Shown piece after piece: positions 9,831 to 18,414 of a stretch of 64,000 nucleotides of DNA. The notes beneath the pieces are model-generated. The model ran no database searches and had not been told where the DNA came from. It worked only from the letters and a program-made list of their open reading frames with translations. The stretch is taken from the NCBI RefSeq assembly GCF_017798165.1, contig NZ_CP059068.1, forward strand, positions 1,178,001-1,242,000, given 5' to 3'. The position numbers and the translations under genes were made by a program. The stretch comes from Rhodoferax sp. AJA081-3 (lineage in GTDB: Bacteria; Pseudomonadota; Gammaproteobacteria; Burkholderiales; Burkholderiaceae_C). How positions within the stretch are numbered: the stretch's first letter is position 1; every line of letters starts with the position of its first letter.

Positions 9831-9865
9831 AGGCGGATACGCCCCTCCACCACGCTGCACACACC

Positions 9866-10777
9866 ATGAACGCCCATTCCGCACGCATGGAATTTGCACC
9901 ACCGCCCACACCGGGTCTGATGCGTGCGCTGGGACTGGCCATCCTGGCCCATGCCCTGCTACTGGCCGTGTTGACCGTGGGTGTGCAATGGAAGCGTGAT
10001 GCCATACCCGTGACCGTAGAAGCAGAGCTGTGGTCGGCACTACCCGTGCAAGCGGCACCGAAGGCACCCGATCCCCTGCCACCGCCCCCCGAGCCAGAGC
10101 CCGAGGTAAAGCCGATTGCAAAAGTCGCACCGCCCCCAGAACCCGTGGCACCACCCAAAGGGCCTGACCCCAGCATTGCCATCGCCAAGGAAAAGGCCAG
10201 GCTGCTGAAAGAAAAGCAGATGGAGCAGGACCGTCTGGAACTAGAGAAACGCCAGAAAGACGCCCTCAAGGCCAAAAAGCTCCAAGACGAAAAACAGGCA
10301 CGCGAGACCGCCCTGCGTGAAAAGGAGGCCCGCGACAAGAAGCTGCAACTGGAGCAGCAAAAACTGCAGTCCGCCAAGACGGACGCCGATGCCAAAAAGA
10401 TCGCCGAATTGCGCAAACTGCAAATCGAACGCATGAACCGTATGGCCGACCAAGCGACAGGCTCCGGTGAGTCCAATGACAAAGGTCTCGCAAAACAATC
10501 CTCGGGGCCATCGGCCAGTTATGCGGGGCGCATCGTCGCGCGTATCAAGCCCAATATCACCTATACCGAGTCCATGAGCGGCAACCCGGTGGCCGATGTC
10601 GAGGTGCGCACCTCACCCGACGGGACCATCATCAGCCGCAAACTCATCAAATCCAGCGGCGTGAAGTCGTGGGACGATGCCGTCATCAACGCCATCGACA
10701 AGACGGAAAAACTCCCACCCGACGTCGATGGGCGGGTCATCCCCTCTCTCACCCTGGGCTTTCGCCCCAAGGACTGA
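9866..10777 (+). CDS. tolA: Cell envelope integrity protein TolA (TonB-like)
   Basis: Links the inner-membrane TolQR motor to TolB/Pal. One transmembrane helix (about 18-40) is followed by a proline-rich stretch (PPPPEPEPEVKP), then a long charged Lys/Glu/Ala helix from about 110 to 195 typical of TolA domain II. A C-terminal TonB-like domain follows (about 215-303, YAGRIVARIKPNITY and DVEVRTSPDGTI). tolB and pal do not follow in this window, unlike many proteobacteria, so they must be elsewhere. Confidence 0.92.
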   Translation: MNAHSARMEFAPPPTPGLMRALGLAILAHALLLAVLTVGVQWKRDAIPVTVEAELWSALPVQAAPKAPDPLPPPPEPEPEVKPIAKVAPPPEPVAPPKGPDPSIAIAKEKARLLKEKQMEQDRLELEKRQKDALKAKKLQDEKQARETALREKEARDKKLQLEQQKLQSAKTDADAKKIAELRKLQIERMNRMADQATGSGESNDKGLAKQSSGPSASYAGRIVARIKPNITYTESMSGNPVADVEVRTSPDGTIISRKLIKSSGVKSWDDAVINAIDKTEKLPPDVDGRVIPSLTLGFRPKD

Positions 10778-10834
10778 TGCGGCACAGGCCACAGCGTTGT
10801 GGCCCCAGGGGGAAGGGCCGATAACCCAACAACT

Positions 10835-10890
10835 TGCTATATTTTATATAGCGACAAATGCTTATTTCACGGGGGCTAGCGGCACAAATC
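10835..10890 (+). repeat. Dispersed palindromic repeat, copy 1 (intergenic)
   Basis: A roughly 55-bp element with the hairpin GCTATA-TTTTA-TATAGC followed by the shared core CACGGGGGCTA and GGC. The same order (ATAGC half, then a CATATT-like stretch, then ACGGGGGCTA, GGC and an A/T-rich end) recurs at 17395-17455, 27275-27323 (reverse), 41662-41713 and 45536-45590. This copy lies between tolA and the zinc-ribbon gene; the remaining 140-bp gap holds nothing else that I recognise. Confidence 0.75.
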
Positions 10891-10917
10891 GCTCTTAACG
10901 CTTCCGCCAAAGAGTGG

Positions 10918-11436
10918 TCAGGCCTGTACCAGGGTGGTCACACGCCTTCTGGTGCGTTCCCGCAGAGAGCACTCGCGCAACGTGTCGGCCAACACCTCCA
11001 GATCCGCCACGCCAAAGATCACCACGGTTGAAAAGTTGGTATCGCTAGAGCGCAACTGCAGCAGGCAATGCCCCACGAGGCGCATGCCCAGTGGCTTGAG
11101 TACATCAAAATGGTCGATGCGGAAAAGCTCCACACTTTCCTTGGATTTGGACAAAATCCCCTGCTCGACACGGACCCGCTGGCTGGTGATCTCGTAGTGG
11201 GTGGACAAACCACGTACCCAGTAATAGATATAGCCCAGACCCAGCGTACACACAACCACAAGCCATTGCCATGCCGAATGAATGGCGGCGGGGTGACCGG
11301 CGAACAGAACCCTCTCGGTATCAGCCTCGCGTGCAGCCGTAAATGCCAGCAGGTCCGTATTACAGAACCGGCATTTGATGGCAGCGGCCTTGATGGTTTC
11401 TGCGCAGACGGGGCAGGCCTTGGTGTCATCGCTCAT
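10918..11436 (-). CDS. Zinc-ribbon plus PH-domain (DUF304/YdbS-like) membrane protein
   Basis: A 172-residue protein. The N-terminus has a zinc ribbon, CPVCAETIKAAAIKCRFC, of the type found in many double-zinc-ribbon proteins. One hydrophobic stretch (about 50-70, WLVVVCTLGLGYIYYWV) is followed by a bacterial PH-like domain with THYEITSQRVRVEQGILSKSKESVELFRIDHF, the usual motif of the bPH_2/DUF304 family. Function is unknown; related proteins are small membrane proteins. Start ATG 11436 is preferred because the ORF upstream enters the tRNA-His terminator region. Confidence 0.75.
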   Translation of the reverse strand: MSDDTKACPVCAETIKAAAIKCRFCNTDLLAFTAAREADTERVLFAGHPAAIHSAWQWLVVVCTLGLGYIYYWVRGLSTHYEITSQRVRVEQGILSKSKESVELFRIDHFDVLKPLGMRLVGHCLLQLRSSDTNFSTVVIFGVADLEVLADTLRECSLRERTRRRVTTLVQA

Positions 11437-11477
11437 GGGGGTTTTCCTTACGCGACCGTTGCAAATCCACAAAGAAA

Positions 11478-11508
11478 AAAGCCTGCTATTGAATCAATAG
11501 CAGGCTTT
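11478..11508 (-). terminator. Intrinsic terminator after tRNA-His
   Basis: Near-perfect inverted repeat AAAGCCTGCTATTGA / TCAATAGCAGGCTTT with a minimal loop. Read on the minus strand it is followed by a T-rich tract (complement of 11472-11480) and lies 12 nt past the tRNA 3' end. Confidence 0.85.
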
Positions 11509-11520
11509 ATCTATATCAGT

Positions 11521-11597
11521 TGGGGTGGCTGATGGGGCTCGAACCCACGACAACAGGAATCACAATCCTGGACTCTACCAACTGAGCTACAGCCACC
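11521..11597 (-). tRNA. tRNA-His (anticodon GTG)
   Basis: Folds as a 77-nt cloverleaf with encoded CCA. The extra 5' G(-1), opposite discriminator C73, is the histidine identity element. Anticodon loop TTGTGAT gives GTG. T-loop GTTCGAG is present. It lies downstream of ppiD on the same strand. Confidence 0.95.
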
Positions 11598-11628
11598 GCG
11601 AGTCTAAGATTATAGCCTCTGTTTTGGA

Positions 11629-13560
11629 CTATTCTGCGGCAATTGCCTGATCCACTGCACCGGGTGTAGGACGCGGCACTTTAATAGCCACTTTGAAACG
11701 TTGGCTGAGCATCTTGTAATAGGCCTTGTTTTCGGCACTGGCAACCCACTGTGCATATTGCTTGCGCTCCTGCTCGGCGGTAGCTGCCACGGCTGGGGTG
11801 CGCGGCAACACCTTGTTGACACGCACCACCATGTAACCCTGGGCACCCAGATCAACACCCACCCATGCGGGCAGCGTGCTGGTGTCGGCCTTCAACACAG
11901 CCTCCAGTACCGGGCCAGGAACCGTGGCTGCGCTGCCACGTGACACCATGACGGCTGCTGGCAGAGTGTCTGGCGCGGTGGTTTTCCAGGCGGCAAGCTT
12001 CTCAACGCCGTCCTTGACCGCCATTTCAGCAGCCTGTTTGGCGATCAAACGCTCTTTCACATTGGCCTGTACATCAGCCAAAGGGCGTGTACTGGCCGCT
12101 GTGTATTGGGTGATACGCGCAGCAGCCAACTGGTTGACGCCCACTTCAATGGCTTCTGTGTTGCGTTTCTTTTCCAAAGAATCCGCACTAAACACCGCTG
12201 CCAGAAACTTGGCGTTGGCCAATACACCGGTCACGCCCGCATTGGGTTTGCGCTGCAGATTCTCAACAGTTTTGACCTCCAGCTTCAGGCGTTCTGCAAC
12301 ACCTTTCAGACTGTCAGACTCTTCGTACACACCATTGGTGAATGCTTCGGCGGCTTCGGCAAACTTGCGTTGCGCCTGCTGCGTCTTCAGGTCGATTTCG
12401 ATCATGGGGCGCAGTTCTTCAAAACTGCGTTGCTTGGGCGCCTTGACATCGGTGAGCCGGATGATGTGGAAGCCGAAGTCCGACTCGACCACATCACTGA
12501 TATCACCCTTGTTCAAAGCAAACGCAGCGTCTTCGAAAGGCTTGACCATGGCGCCGCGCGCGAAGAACTCCAAATCGCCCCCGTTGGGTGCAGAGCCCGG
12601 ATCCTGCGAATTCTTGCGGGCCAATTCAGCAAAGCTGTCGGGGGCTTTGCGCACTTGCGCCAACAAAGCGTCTGCACGTTCCCGTGCTTTTTTGCGCTCG
12701 TCTGCAGACATGTCCTTGGGCGCGGTGATCAGAATGTGGCTGGCGCGGCGCTCTTCCTTGCCGCTGAGGCGGCCAACATTCTGTTCGTAATAGGTCTTGA
12801 CATCGGCCTCGTTGAGGGAGATGGCGTTGCGCACCGTAGTGAGGTCCAGCACCACGTATTCAATACTGGCAGATTCGGGCGCCTGGAACAGGGCCAGGTT
12901 GTCTTTGTAGAAACTTTCAATCTCTGCGTCCGTAGGGCTGACCTTGCCCGCATAGTCTTTGGGGCTGAAGCGGGTCACTTGCGCTTCCCGCTGTTCGTAA
13001 AAGGCGTTCAAAGAAACTTCTGACAACGCGGCGGGAGAAAAAGCTGTGCCCAACATGCCGGCTTCCACTTGGCGCTGGGATAACTGGCTGCGTACATTGG
13101 CTTCAAAACCGTCAGTGGTCAAGCCCTGGTTGGCAGCCAGTTGGCGGTATCGCTCGATGTCCAACGTGCCATCGGGTTTGCGCAGTGAGGCAATGGTTGG
13201 GTCTTGCTGCAGCTCACGGGCCAAGCGCGCATCAGAGGTACCCAGACCCGAGTCTTGCACCGCTTCGGCCAACACACGTTCGCGCACCAGGCGCTCCAGC
13301 GTAACGTAGCGTGCTTCCGGAGAGTCCAGCAGCTTGGCATCCAGATTGGGCATTTGTGCACGCAAGCGGTCCACCTCGACCTTATGGGCAGCATCCCATT
13401 CGGCCTGCTTAATGCTTTGGTTGCCGACTGTCGCCACCGCTTCACCACCTGCATTGATGTTCTGGAAGCCATCCACACCAACCAGCACAAATGCAGGAAT
13501 GATCATCAAGAACATGAGAATCATCATGACTTTTGTGTGCCTGCGAACAAATTCAAACAT
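11629..13560 (-). CDS. ppiD: Periplasmic folding chaperone / peptidyl-prolyl isomerase PpiD (SurA-like)
   Basis: Inner-membrane-anchored chaperone at the SecYEG exit, helping outer-membrane and periplasmic proteins fold. The short cytoplasmic tail MFEFVRRHTK is followed by one transmembrane helix (about 12-30), a SurA-N-like region, and a parvulin domain at about residues 260-360 (RRASHILITAP ... NGGDLEFFARGAMVKPFEDAAF ... FGFHIIRL). Start at 13560 (643 aa) is chosen because GGAGAG lies 7 nt upstream and the family begins MF-x-x-R; an in-frame ATG six codons earlier lacks this. It lies between tRNA-Val and tRNA-His. Confidence 0.92.
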   Translation of the reverse strand: MFEFVRRHTKVMMILMFLMIIPAFVLVGVDGFQNINAGGEAVATVGNQSIKQAEWDAAHKVEVDRLRAQMPNLDAKLLDSPEARYVTLERLVRERVLAEAVQDSGLGTSDARLARELQQDPTIASLRKPDGTLDIERYRQLAANQGLTTDGFEANVRSQLSQRQVEAGMLGTAFSPAALSEVSLNAFYEQREAQVTRFSPKDYAGKVSPTDAEIESFYKDNLALFQAPESASIEYVVLDLTTVRNAISLNEADVKTYYEQNVGRLSGKEERRASHILITAPKDMSADERKKARERADALLAQVRKAPDSFAELARKNSQDPGSAPNGGDLEFFARGAMVKPFEDAAFALNKGDISDVVESDFGFHIIRLTDVKAPKQRSFEELRPMIEIDLKTQQAQRKFAEAAEAFTNGVYEESDSLKGVAERLKLEVKTVENLQRKPNAGVTGVLANAKFLAAVFSADSLEKKRNTEAIEVGVNQLAAARITQYTAASTRPLADVQANVKERLIAKQAAEMAVKDGVEKLAAWKTTAPDTLPAAVMVSRGSAATVPGPVLEAVLKADTSTLPAWVGVDLGAQGYMVVRVNKVLPRTPAVAATAEQERKQYAQWVASAENKAYYKMLSQRFKVAIKVPRPTPGAVDQAIAAE

Positions 13561-13586
13561 GCGCGATCTCTCCATCAAAAAAACAA

Positions 13587-13611
13587 AAAGGCGAACATCG
13601 TGTTCGCCTTT
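13587..13611 (-). terminator. Intrinsic terminator after tRNA-Val
   Basis: Hairpin AAAGGCGAACA / TGTTCGCCTTT with a 3-nt loop, followed on the minus strand by TTTGTTTTTTT-like sequence. It separates tRNA-Val from ppiD, so ppiD needs its own promoter or read-through. Confidence 0.85.
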
Positions 13612-13623
13612 GCTGTGTGGGGG

Positions 13624-13699
13624 TGGTGAGTGATGACGGGCTCGAACCGCCGACCTACGCCGTGTAAAGGCGCCGCTCTACCAACTGAGCTAATCACCC
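13624..13699 (-). tRNA. tRNA-Val (anticodon TAC)
   Basis: A 76-nt cloverleaf with encoded CCA; acceptor GGGTGAT pairs with ATCACTC (one G-U pair). Anticodon loop TTTACAC gives TAC. D-loop AGCTCAGTTGGTAGAG and T-loop GTTCGAG are standard. Located just downstream of hupB. Confidence 0.95.
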
Positions 13700-13718
13700 C
13701 ACATAAACAACTAAAAAA

Positions 13719-13991
13719 TCAATTCAGGGCATCTTTCAATGCTTTGCCCGGACGGAACTTTGGAACCTTGGCAGCCTTGATTTTAATCGCAGCGCCGGTA
13801 CGGGGATTGCGACCGGTGCGCGCAGCACGTTTACCAACCGCAAATGTACCAAAACCTACCAGTGATACCGTGCCGCCTTTTTTCAAGGTGGTTTTGACCG
13901 CACCAATAGTGGACTCCAGAGCACGCGTAGCTGCGGCCTTGGAAATATCAGCATGCTTTGCAATGTGCTCAATCAGTTCGGTTTTATTCAC
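13719..13991 (-). CDS. hupB: DNA-binding protein HU
   Basis: A 90-residue nucleoid protein of the HU/IHF family; begins [11 protein letters not shown] and has the DNA-wrapping arm ([21 protein letters not shown], family signature) and the [16 protein letters not shown] tail. HU rather than IHF on length and sequence. It is followed by tRNA-Val with no clear terminator in between, so the two may be co-transcribed. A strong promoter lies about 150 bp upstream. Confidence 0.95.
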   Translation of the reverse strand: MNKTELIEHIAKHADISKAAATRALESTIGAVKTTLKKGGTVSLVGFGTFAVGKRAARTGRNPRTGAAIKIKAAKVPKFRPGKALKDALN

Positions 13992-14318
13992 AAAGACCCC
14001 TTGTAGGAAGCAGAGTTAATCGAATTGTCTCTTCAAATATTATTTTCACCGGACGCAGTTCAAGGGTTCTCTGCACATTGCGCAAGCGGGCCTGAGGCTG
14101 GTCTGGATCACATTTGTAGCAACCGTGGCTGCTGCATCCCATTAAAGCCACGGGTCAAATCCATGTCAATACGCCATGCAGCTTTACAACGGTGCGGTGG
14201 CAGATTCTAGTCGCATTTATTCCAATAATTTGACCCGAAAATCAAGAAAAAAAGTGGCCACTGTAAGCCCATTTGCACCCCGGATGGTGTATGGGTGCGG
14301 TGTGATCCGCTGTGGGGT
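13992..14318. other. Non-coding gap holding the hupB leader and promoter
   Basis: No convincing gene in this 327-bp gap between hupB and pgsA; a 61-codon ORF on the plus strand has no family resemblance. The hupB promoter sits at 14141-14169, giving a leader of about 140 nt. A 10-bp inverted pair, CGGGTCAAAT (14151-14160) and ATTTGACCCG (14228-14237), flanks the promoter region; it may be a protein site or chance. Confidence 0.6.
14141..14169 (-). promoter_or_regulatory. Consensus sigma-70 promoter for hupB
   Basis: On the minus strand TTGACA (14169-14164), a spacer of exactly 17 nt, and TTTAAT (14146-14141). The -35 is perfect and the -10 differs at one or two positions. Transcription would begin near 14134. 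Confidence 0.75.
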
Positions 14319-14894
14319 TTAACGGGCCCGTGCGCGAATTTCGGGTATGGCTTTTTGCAAGTAATACACCATGGACCAGATGGTAAGGACCGCGGCCGCC
14401 CAGATCAACCAGACACCCCATACATGGGTGTTGATCAGGCCAAACAACATGCCGTCGAACAACAAAAACGGAATTGCAACCATTTGTGCCACAGTCTTGA
14501 GTTTGCCGATCATGTGCACTGCGACACTCTTGGATGCGCCGATCTGGGCCATCCATTCGCGCAGCGCGGAGATTGCGATTTCGCGGCCAATGATGATGAG
14601 CGCCACAAACACATCGGCACGCTGCAGATGCACCAGCACCAGCACACAGGCACAGACCAGAAACTTGTCTGCCACCGGATCCAGGAAAGCACCAAACGAC
14701 GATGTCTGGTTCAGCTTGCGCGCCAAGTAACCATCCAGCCAGTCGGTGGCGGCAAACACAACAAACATGACCGTTGCAATCAGGTTTTTCTCCGCCACGG
14801 ATGCCATGGAGTCGGGCAGGTAGAAGACGCCCACAATCAGCGGTATCGCGAAGATACGCGTCCACGTCATGATGGTTGGTATGGTCATAAACAT
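14319..14894 (-). CDS. pgsA: CDP-diacylglycerol--glycerol-3-phosphate 3-phosphatidyltransferase
   Basis: Makes phosphatidylglycerol phosphate, the committed step to phosphatidylglycerol and cardiolipin, in the inner membrane. The CDP-alcohol phosphotransferase motif D-G-x2-A-R-x8-G-x3-D-x3-D is complete: DWLDGYLARKLNQ, then FGAFLDPVADK. Several hydrophobic helices follow. Start 14894 (MFMTIPT, 191 aa) fits the family; ATG 14888 is an alternative. It lies downstream of uvrC, the same order as in E. coli, with a dispersed repeat in between. Confidence 0.93.
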   Translation of the reverse strand: MFMTIPTIMTWTRIFAIPLIVGVFYLPDSMASVAEKNLIATVMFVVFAATDWLDGYLARKLNQTSSFGAFLDPVADKFLVCACVLVLVHLQRADVFVALIIIGREIAISALREWMAQIGASKSVAVHMIGKLKTVAQMVAIPFLLFDGMLFGLINTHVWGVWLIWAAAVLTIWSMVYYLQKAIPEIRARAR

Positions 14895-14921
14895 GGCTTG
14901 ATTGTGGCACGGCTTAGGTGT

Positions 14922-14995
14922 CGCCGGGCCGCCCCAAGACACGACGGCCCCAAAAGTGGGCAGCGACCCGTGCAACGGCGGAGCGTGGGGGTAGC
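14922..14995 (-). repeat. REP-like intergenic repeat, copy A
   Basis: Read on the minus strand: CCCCCACGCTCCGCCG, TGCACGGGTCGCTGCCC, a short spacer, then CTTGGGGCGGCCCGGCG. The same blocks in the same order and similar spacing occur at 24495-24568. It starts right after the uvrC stop codon, between uvrC and pgsA. Confidence 0.8.
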
Positions 14996-17023
14996 TTAAT
15001 GCAGTGCTCGGTAAATTTCCTCGGCTAATTCTTTGGAGATGCCATCGACTGTTGCAATGTCAGCAACACTGGCCAACGCCACGCCGCGCACACCACCAAA
15101 TCGCTGCAACAGCTTGGCCCTGCGCTTGGGGCCAACGCCGGGGATTTCCTCCAGCTTGCCGCCACCCACCCGCACCTTGGCACGCTGGGCACGCATGCCG
15201 GTAATGGCAAAACGGTGGGCCTCATCGCGTATCTGCGCCACCAGCATCAGCGCCGCGGAGTCGGAGCCCAGGTAAACCTTGTCGCGCCCATCGGCAAACA
15301 CCAATTCCTCCAGCCCCACTTTGCGTCCCTCGCCTTTTTCCACACCCACGATCAACGACAGGTCCAGCCCCAATTGTTCAAACACTTCGCGCGCCATGGA
15401 CACCTGGCCCTTGCCACCGTCTACCAGCACCAGGTCCGGCAATCGGCCGGTTCCGGCTGGCGCTTGGCCCGCGTGTTTGGCTTCCCGCAGGGCTTCCGCT
15501 ACCTTGCTGTAACGGCGGGTCAGCACCTGGCGCATCGCGGCGTAATCGTCTCCCGGTGTGATGCCTTCGATATTGAAACGCCGGTATTCGGCGTTTTGCA
15601 TCTTGTGGTGGTGGAAGACCACACACGAGGCCTGCGTGGATTCACCCGCCGTGTGCGAAATATCAAAACACTCGACCCGCAGCGTGTCCAGGTTGTCCAG
15701 TGTCAAATCCAACGCCTCGGCCAACGCGCGGGTGCGGGCCTGTTGTGAGCCCTCTTCGGCCAGCAGACGGGCCAGCTGCAATCCGGCATTGGTTTGTGCC
15801 ATGTCCAACCAGGCCCGGCGCTGTTCGCGCGGCTGGTGGATGGCACTGACCTTGAAGCCAACCTGTTCGGACAGCGCCTTGAGCAGGCTCTTGCTCACCG
15901 GTTCGCTGACGACCAGCGTCGGTGGCATAGGGACTTCAATATAGTGCTGCGCCAGAAAAGCTTGCAAAACTTGCACCTCGACCGAGTCAATGCGGGCCTT
16001 GGTGTTTGTTGGGGTTTGGGTTCCCCCCTCCGCGTCAGGGTTGTTATCTGCATCCATGGCCGCCTCGTCTGACAGACCCACGGCATCTTCCACATGCACC
16101 GGAAAGTAGGGCCGGTCGCCCAAGTGTCGGCCGCCGCGCACCATGGCCAGGTTGACGCAGGCCCGCCCGCCCTGCACCTTCACCGCCAAGATGTCCACAT
16201 CGCGGTCTTCCACGTTGTCCATGGCCTGCTGGTGCAGCACATTGGACAAGGCAGCCACCTGGTTGCGCAGCTCGGCTGCCTGCTCAAACTCCAGCTTATC
16301 GGAGTGCGCCATCATGCGGGCCTCCAAATGGCGCATCACCTCCTGGGCATCACCGCGCAAGAATTTCTCGGCGTTGGCCACATCCTGGGCGTAGTCGGCG
16401 GCGGAAATATGGCCCACGCAAGGTGCCGAACAACGCTTGATCTGGTACAGCAAGCAGGGTCGGCTGCGGTTGCTGAAGACCGGGTCTTCGCAGGTGCGCA
16501 GGCGGAATACCTTTTGCATCAGCAGGATGGCTTCCTTCACCGCCCAGGCACTGGGGTAGGGTCCAAAGTAGCGGTGCTTTTTTTCCACACCGCCGCGGTA
16601 ATACGACACGCGGGCAAAGTTGGCAGCCAGTGGCGACGCGGTGGCTTGCGGTGTGGCGGGCACACCGGTCATCTTCAGATAGGGATAACTCTTGTCGTCC
16701 CTGAACAGGATGTTGTACTTGGGATTCTGCGTCTTGATGAGGTTGTTTTCCAGCAGCAGGGCTTCGGCCTCGGAGCGCACCACGGTCGTCTCCATGCGCA
16801 CGATTTTGCTGACCATGTGGCCGGTGCGGGTGCCGCCGTGGTTCTTCTGGAAATAACTGGACACCCGCTTCTTCAGGCTGATGGCCTTGCCCACATACAA
16901 CAACTGGTCCTGCGCATCAAAGTAGCGGTACACGCCGGGCAGAGATGGCAGCGAGGCCACTTCGCGCAGCAGCTCTTCCGAGTGAACCGGCGTAGCGGGG
17001 ATGTCTGGGGTATCGGCTGTCAT
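14996..17023 (-). CDS. uvrC: Excinuclease ABC subunit C
   Basis: Nucleotide excision repair nuclease that cuts on both sides of a lesion. Domains in order: GIY-YIG nuclease (about 27-105, [20 protein letters not shown] and the [15 protein letters not shown] stretch), a cysteine-containing linker ([15 protein letters not shown]), the UVR helix pair that binds UvrB (about 220-255), the RNase-H-like 5' nuclease (about 425-570, [12 protein letters not shown] and [10 protein letters not shown]), and tandem helix-hairpin-helix at the C-terminus. 675 residues, normal length aside from an Asp/Thr-rich insertion near residue 330. Its start is 23 bp from that of divergent earP. Confidence 0.95.
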   Translation of the reverse strand: MTADTPDIPATPVHSEELLREVASLPSLPGVYRYFDAQDQLLYVGKAISLKKRVSSYFQKNHGGTRTGHMVSKIVRMETTVVRSEAEALLLENNLIKTQNPKYNILFRDDKSYPYLKMTGVPATPQATASPLAANFARVSYYRGGVEKKHRYFGPYPSAWAVKEAILLMQKVFRLRTCEDPVFSNRSRPCLLYQIKRCSAPCVGHISAADYAQDVANAEKFLRGDAQEVMRHLEARMMAHSDKLEFEQAAELRNQVAALSNVLHQQAMDNVEDRDVDILAVKVQGGRACVNLAMVRGGRHLGDRPYFPVHVEDAVGLSDEAAMDADNNPDAEGGTQTPTNTKARIDSVEVQVLQAFLAQHYIEVPMPPTLVVSEPVSKSLLKALSEQVGFKVSAIHQPREQRRAWLDMAQTNAGLQLARLLAEEGSQQARTRALAEALDLTLDNLDTLRVECFDISHTAGESTQASCVVFHHHKMQNAEYRRFNIEGITPGDDYAAMRQVLTRRYSKVAEALREAKHAGQAPAGTGRLPDLVLVDGGKGQVSMAREVFEQLGLDLSLIVGVEKGEGRKVGLEELVFADGRDKVYLGSDSAALMLVAQIRDEAHRFAITGMRAQRAKVRVGGGKLEEIPGVGPKRRAKLLQRFGGVRGVALASVADIATVDGISKELAEEIYRALH

Positions 17024-17046
17024 GGGCCGCTATTGTCATTCTTTTC

Positions 17047-18267
17047 ATGGGTGCCATGGACCGCGTGGACAATCGGTGCATGCCCTCTACCGCAAGCCTG
17101 CAACAGACCCCGCACGCCACCGCCCAGCCCAACTTACTGTGGGACGTGTTCTGCCGCGTCATCGACAACTTTGGCGACCTGGGTGTGTGTTGGCGCCTCA
17201 GCGCCGACCTGGCGTCGCGCGGTCACCGTGTGCGCCTGTGGGTGGATGATGCGTCGGCCTTGCAATGGATGGCGCCGGGTGCGCTGGACGGACGCTGGCC
17301 CGGTGTACAGGTGCTCCCCTGGAACCTCTCGCACGACGCTGCCTTCCTAGCCAGCCTGCCTGCAGCCAATGTGTGGGTTGAAGGGTTCGGTTGTGAAATA
17401 GCTCCTGACTTTATAGCGCATCATGCATATTCCACGGGGGCTACAGGCCAATTTCTTGTAAACAACCCGGTGTGGATCAACCTGGAGTACCTGTCGGCCG
17501 AACCCTTTGTCGAACGCTCCCACGGCCTGCCCTCCCCCATCATGGGCGGCCCAGCCAAGGGATGGACCAAACACTTCTTCTACCCCGGCTTTACCACCCA
17601 CACCGGCGGGCTGCTGTGTGAACCAGACTTGTTACAACACCAGCGGCACTTCTTAGACAACGCCCCTACCGGCGGGCAGCGTGCAGCCTGGCTGGCGCAG
17701 ATGGGGATCAACGCAGAAACAGGCGAAACACTGATCTCGCTGTTTTGTTATGAGCCTGCGGCCTTGCCGGCCCTGTTGGCACAACTTGACACACGGCCCA
17801 CGCCCACCCACCTGCTGGTGACCGCAGGGCGGGCTGGTGCGGCCGTGCGCAAGTTTATGGACAACGGCCCCACGCTGCGCCAAGTGCGCATCAGCTACCT
17901 GCCACCGCTGAACCAGGTCGATTTCGACCATTTGTTGTGGACCAGCGATTTGAACTTCGTACGGGGCGAGGACTCTGTTGTGCGTGCCCTATGGGCCGGC
18001 AAACCGCTGGTCTGGCAGATCTATCCGCAGGACGACGACGCCCACATCCCGAAGTTGGATGCCTTTCTGGACATGCTGGGGGCAGAGGCCGGTCTCCGCG
18101 CGTTCCACCAGGTGTGGAACGCCGGGCCGTCGCACCCCGGCACCGCGACCCTGCCCGCGATCGACCTGCCGTCCTGGTCACAAACCGTACAGGCTACCCG
18201 TGAACGCCTGCTGCAAATGGACGACCTGACGAGCCAGCTGCTTCAATTCGCGCAGAAAAAACGGTAA
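17047..18267 (+). CDS. earP: EF-P arginine rhamnosyltransferase EarP
   Basis: Transfers rhamnose from TDP-rhamnose to Arg32 of EF-P (family GT104). The first Rossmann domain begins LLWDVFCRVIDNFGDLGVCWR with the two conserved Asp (D40, D44 from this start); FVRGEDSVVRALWAGKPLVWQIYPQ near residue 310 holds the nucleotide-sugar site and conserved Glu. Encoded directly upstream of efp, as is typical. The start is uncertain: the first 30 residues are not conserved in kind. A copy of the dispersed repeat (17395-17455) is read through in frame, encoding FIAHHAYSTGATGQFL just before PVWINLEYLSAE. Confidence 0.93.
   Translation: MGAMDRVDNRCMPSTASLQQTPHATAQPNLLWDVFCRVIDNFGDLGVCWRLSADLASRGHRVRLWVDDASALQWMAPGALDGRWPGVQVLPWNLSHDAAFLASLPAANVWVEGFGCEIAPDFIAHHAYSTGATGQFLVNNPVWINLEYLSAEPFVERSHGLPSPIMGGPAKGWTKHFFYPGFTTHTGGLLCEPDLLQHQRHFLDNAPTGGQRAAWLAQMGINAETGETLISLFCYEPAALPALLAQLDTRPTPTHLLVTAGRAGAAVRKFMDNGPTLRQVRISYLPPLNQVDFDHLLWTSDLNFVRGEDSVVRALWAGKPLVWQIYPQDDDAHIPKLDAFLDMLGAEAGLRAFHQVWNAGPSHPGTATLPAIDLPSWSQTVQATRERLLQMDDLTSQLLQFAQKKR
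17395..17455 (+). repeat. Dispersed palindromic repeat, copy 2, in frame inside earP
   Basis: Contains TTTATAGCGCATCATGCATA, TTCCACGGGGGCTACAGGCC and an A/T-rich end. About 38 of 45 bases match the copy in lpxK. The reading frame through it gives a STGATGQ string, identical in frame to the TGATGQ of the copy at 45536-45590. Confidence 0.85.
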
Positions 18268-18270
18268 AAT
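18242..18270 (+). promoter_or_regulatory. Possible promoter for efp inside the end of earP
   Basis: TTCAAT (18242-18247), 17-nt spacer, TAAAAT (18265-18270), overlapping the earP stop codon. The -10 matches at five of six positions; the -35 is weak. It would give a leader of about 138 nt before efp. Confidence 0.4.
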
Positions 18271-18314
18271 CCGAGGCTTTGCTGAATTTGCCTCCAAAGA
18301 TCGGAAGGCAAACC

Positions 18315-18359
18315 ATGCTCCGCCGCCGGTACATATGGACGGCGTCTTCGCCGCCGTGA
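18315..18359 (+). CDS. Candidate leader peptide ending Pro-Pro-stop, upstream of efp
   Basis: A 14-codon [17 protein letters not shown], in the 147-bp gap between earP and efp. GGAAGG (18303-18308) lies 6 nt before the ATG, a near-ideal ribosome-binding site and better than the one in front of efp itself. The last two sense codons are CCG CCG, followed by TGA. EF-P is the factor that relieves ribosomes stalled at proline pairs, so this ORF could sense EF-P activity and control efp. GC-rich hairpins (ACGGCG at 18339-18344 with CGCCGT at 18352-18357, or a shifted register) overlap the proline codons. Coding is inferred from the ribosome-binding site and context only; conservation is untested. 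Confidence 0.5.
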   Translation: MLRRRYIWTASSPP

Positions 18360-18414
18360 GCGGCCTATCACGCTGACAGCAAATCTGGCTGGCAGCGACA
18401 ACCGCGTAAAGCAC

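Noticed and set aside
14025..14210. 61-codon ORF on the plus strand between hupB and pgsA
   Set aside because: No family features or ribosome-binding site; it lies over the hupB leader and promoter.
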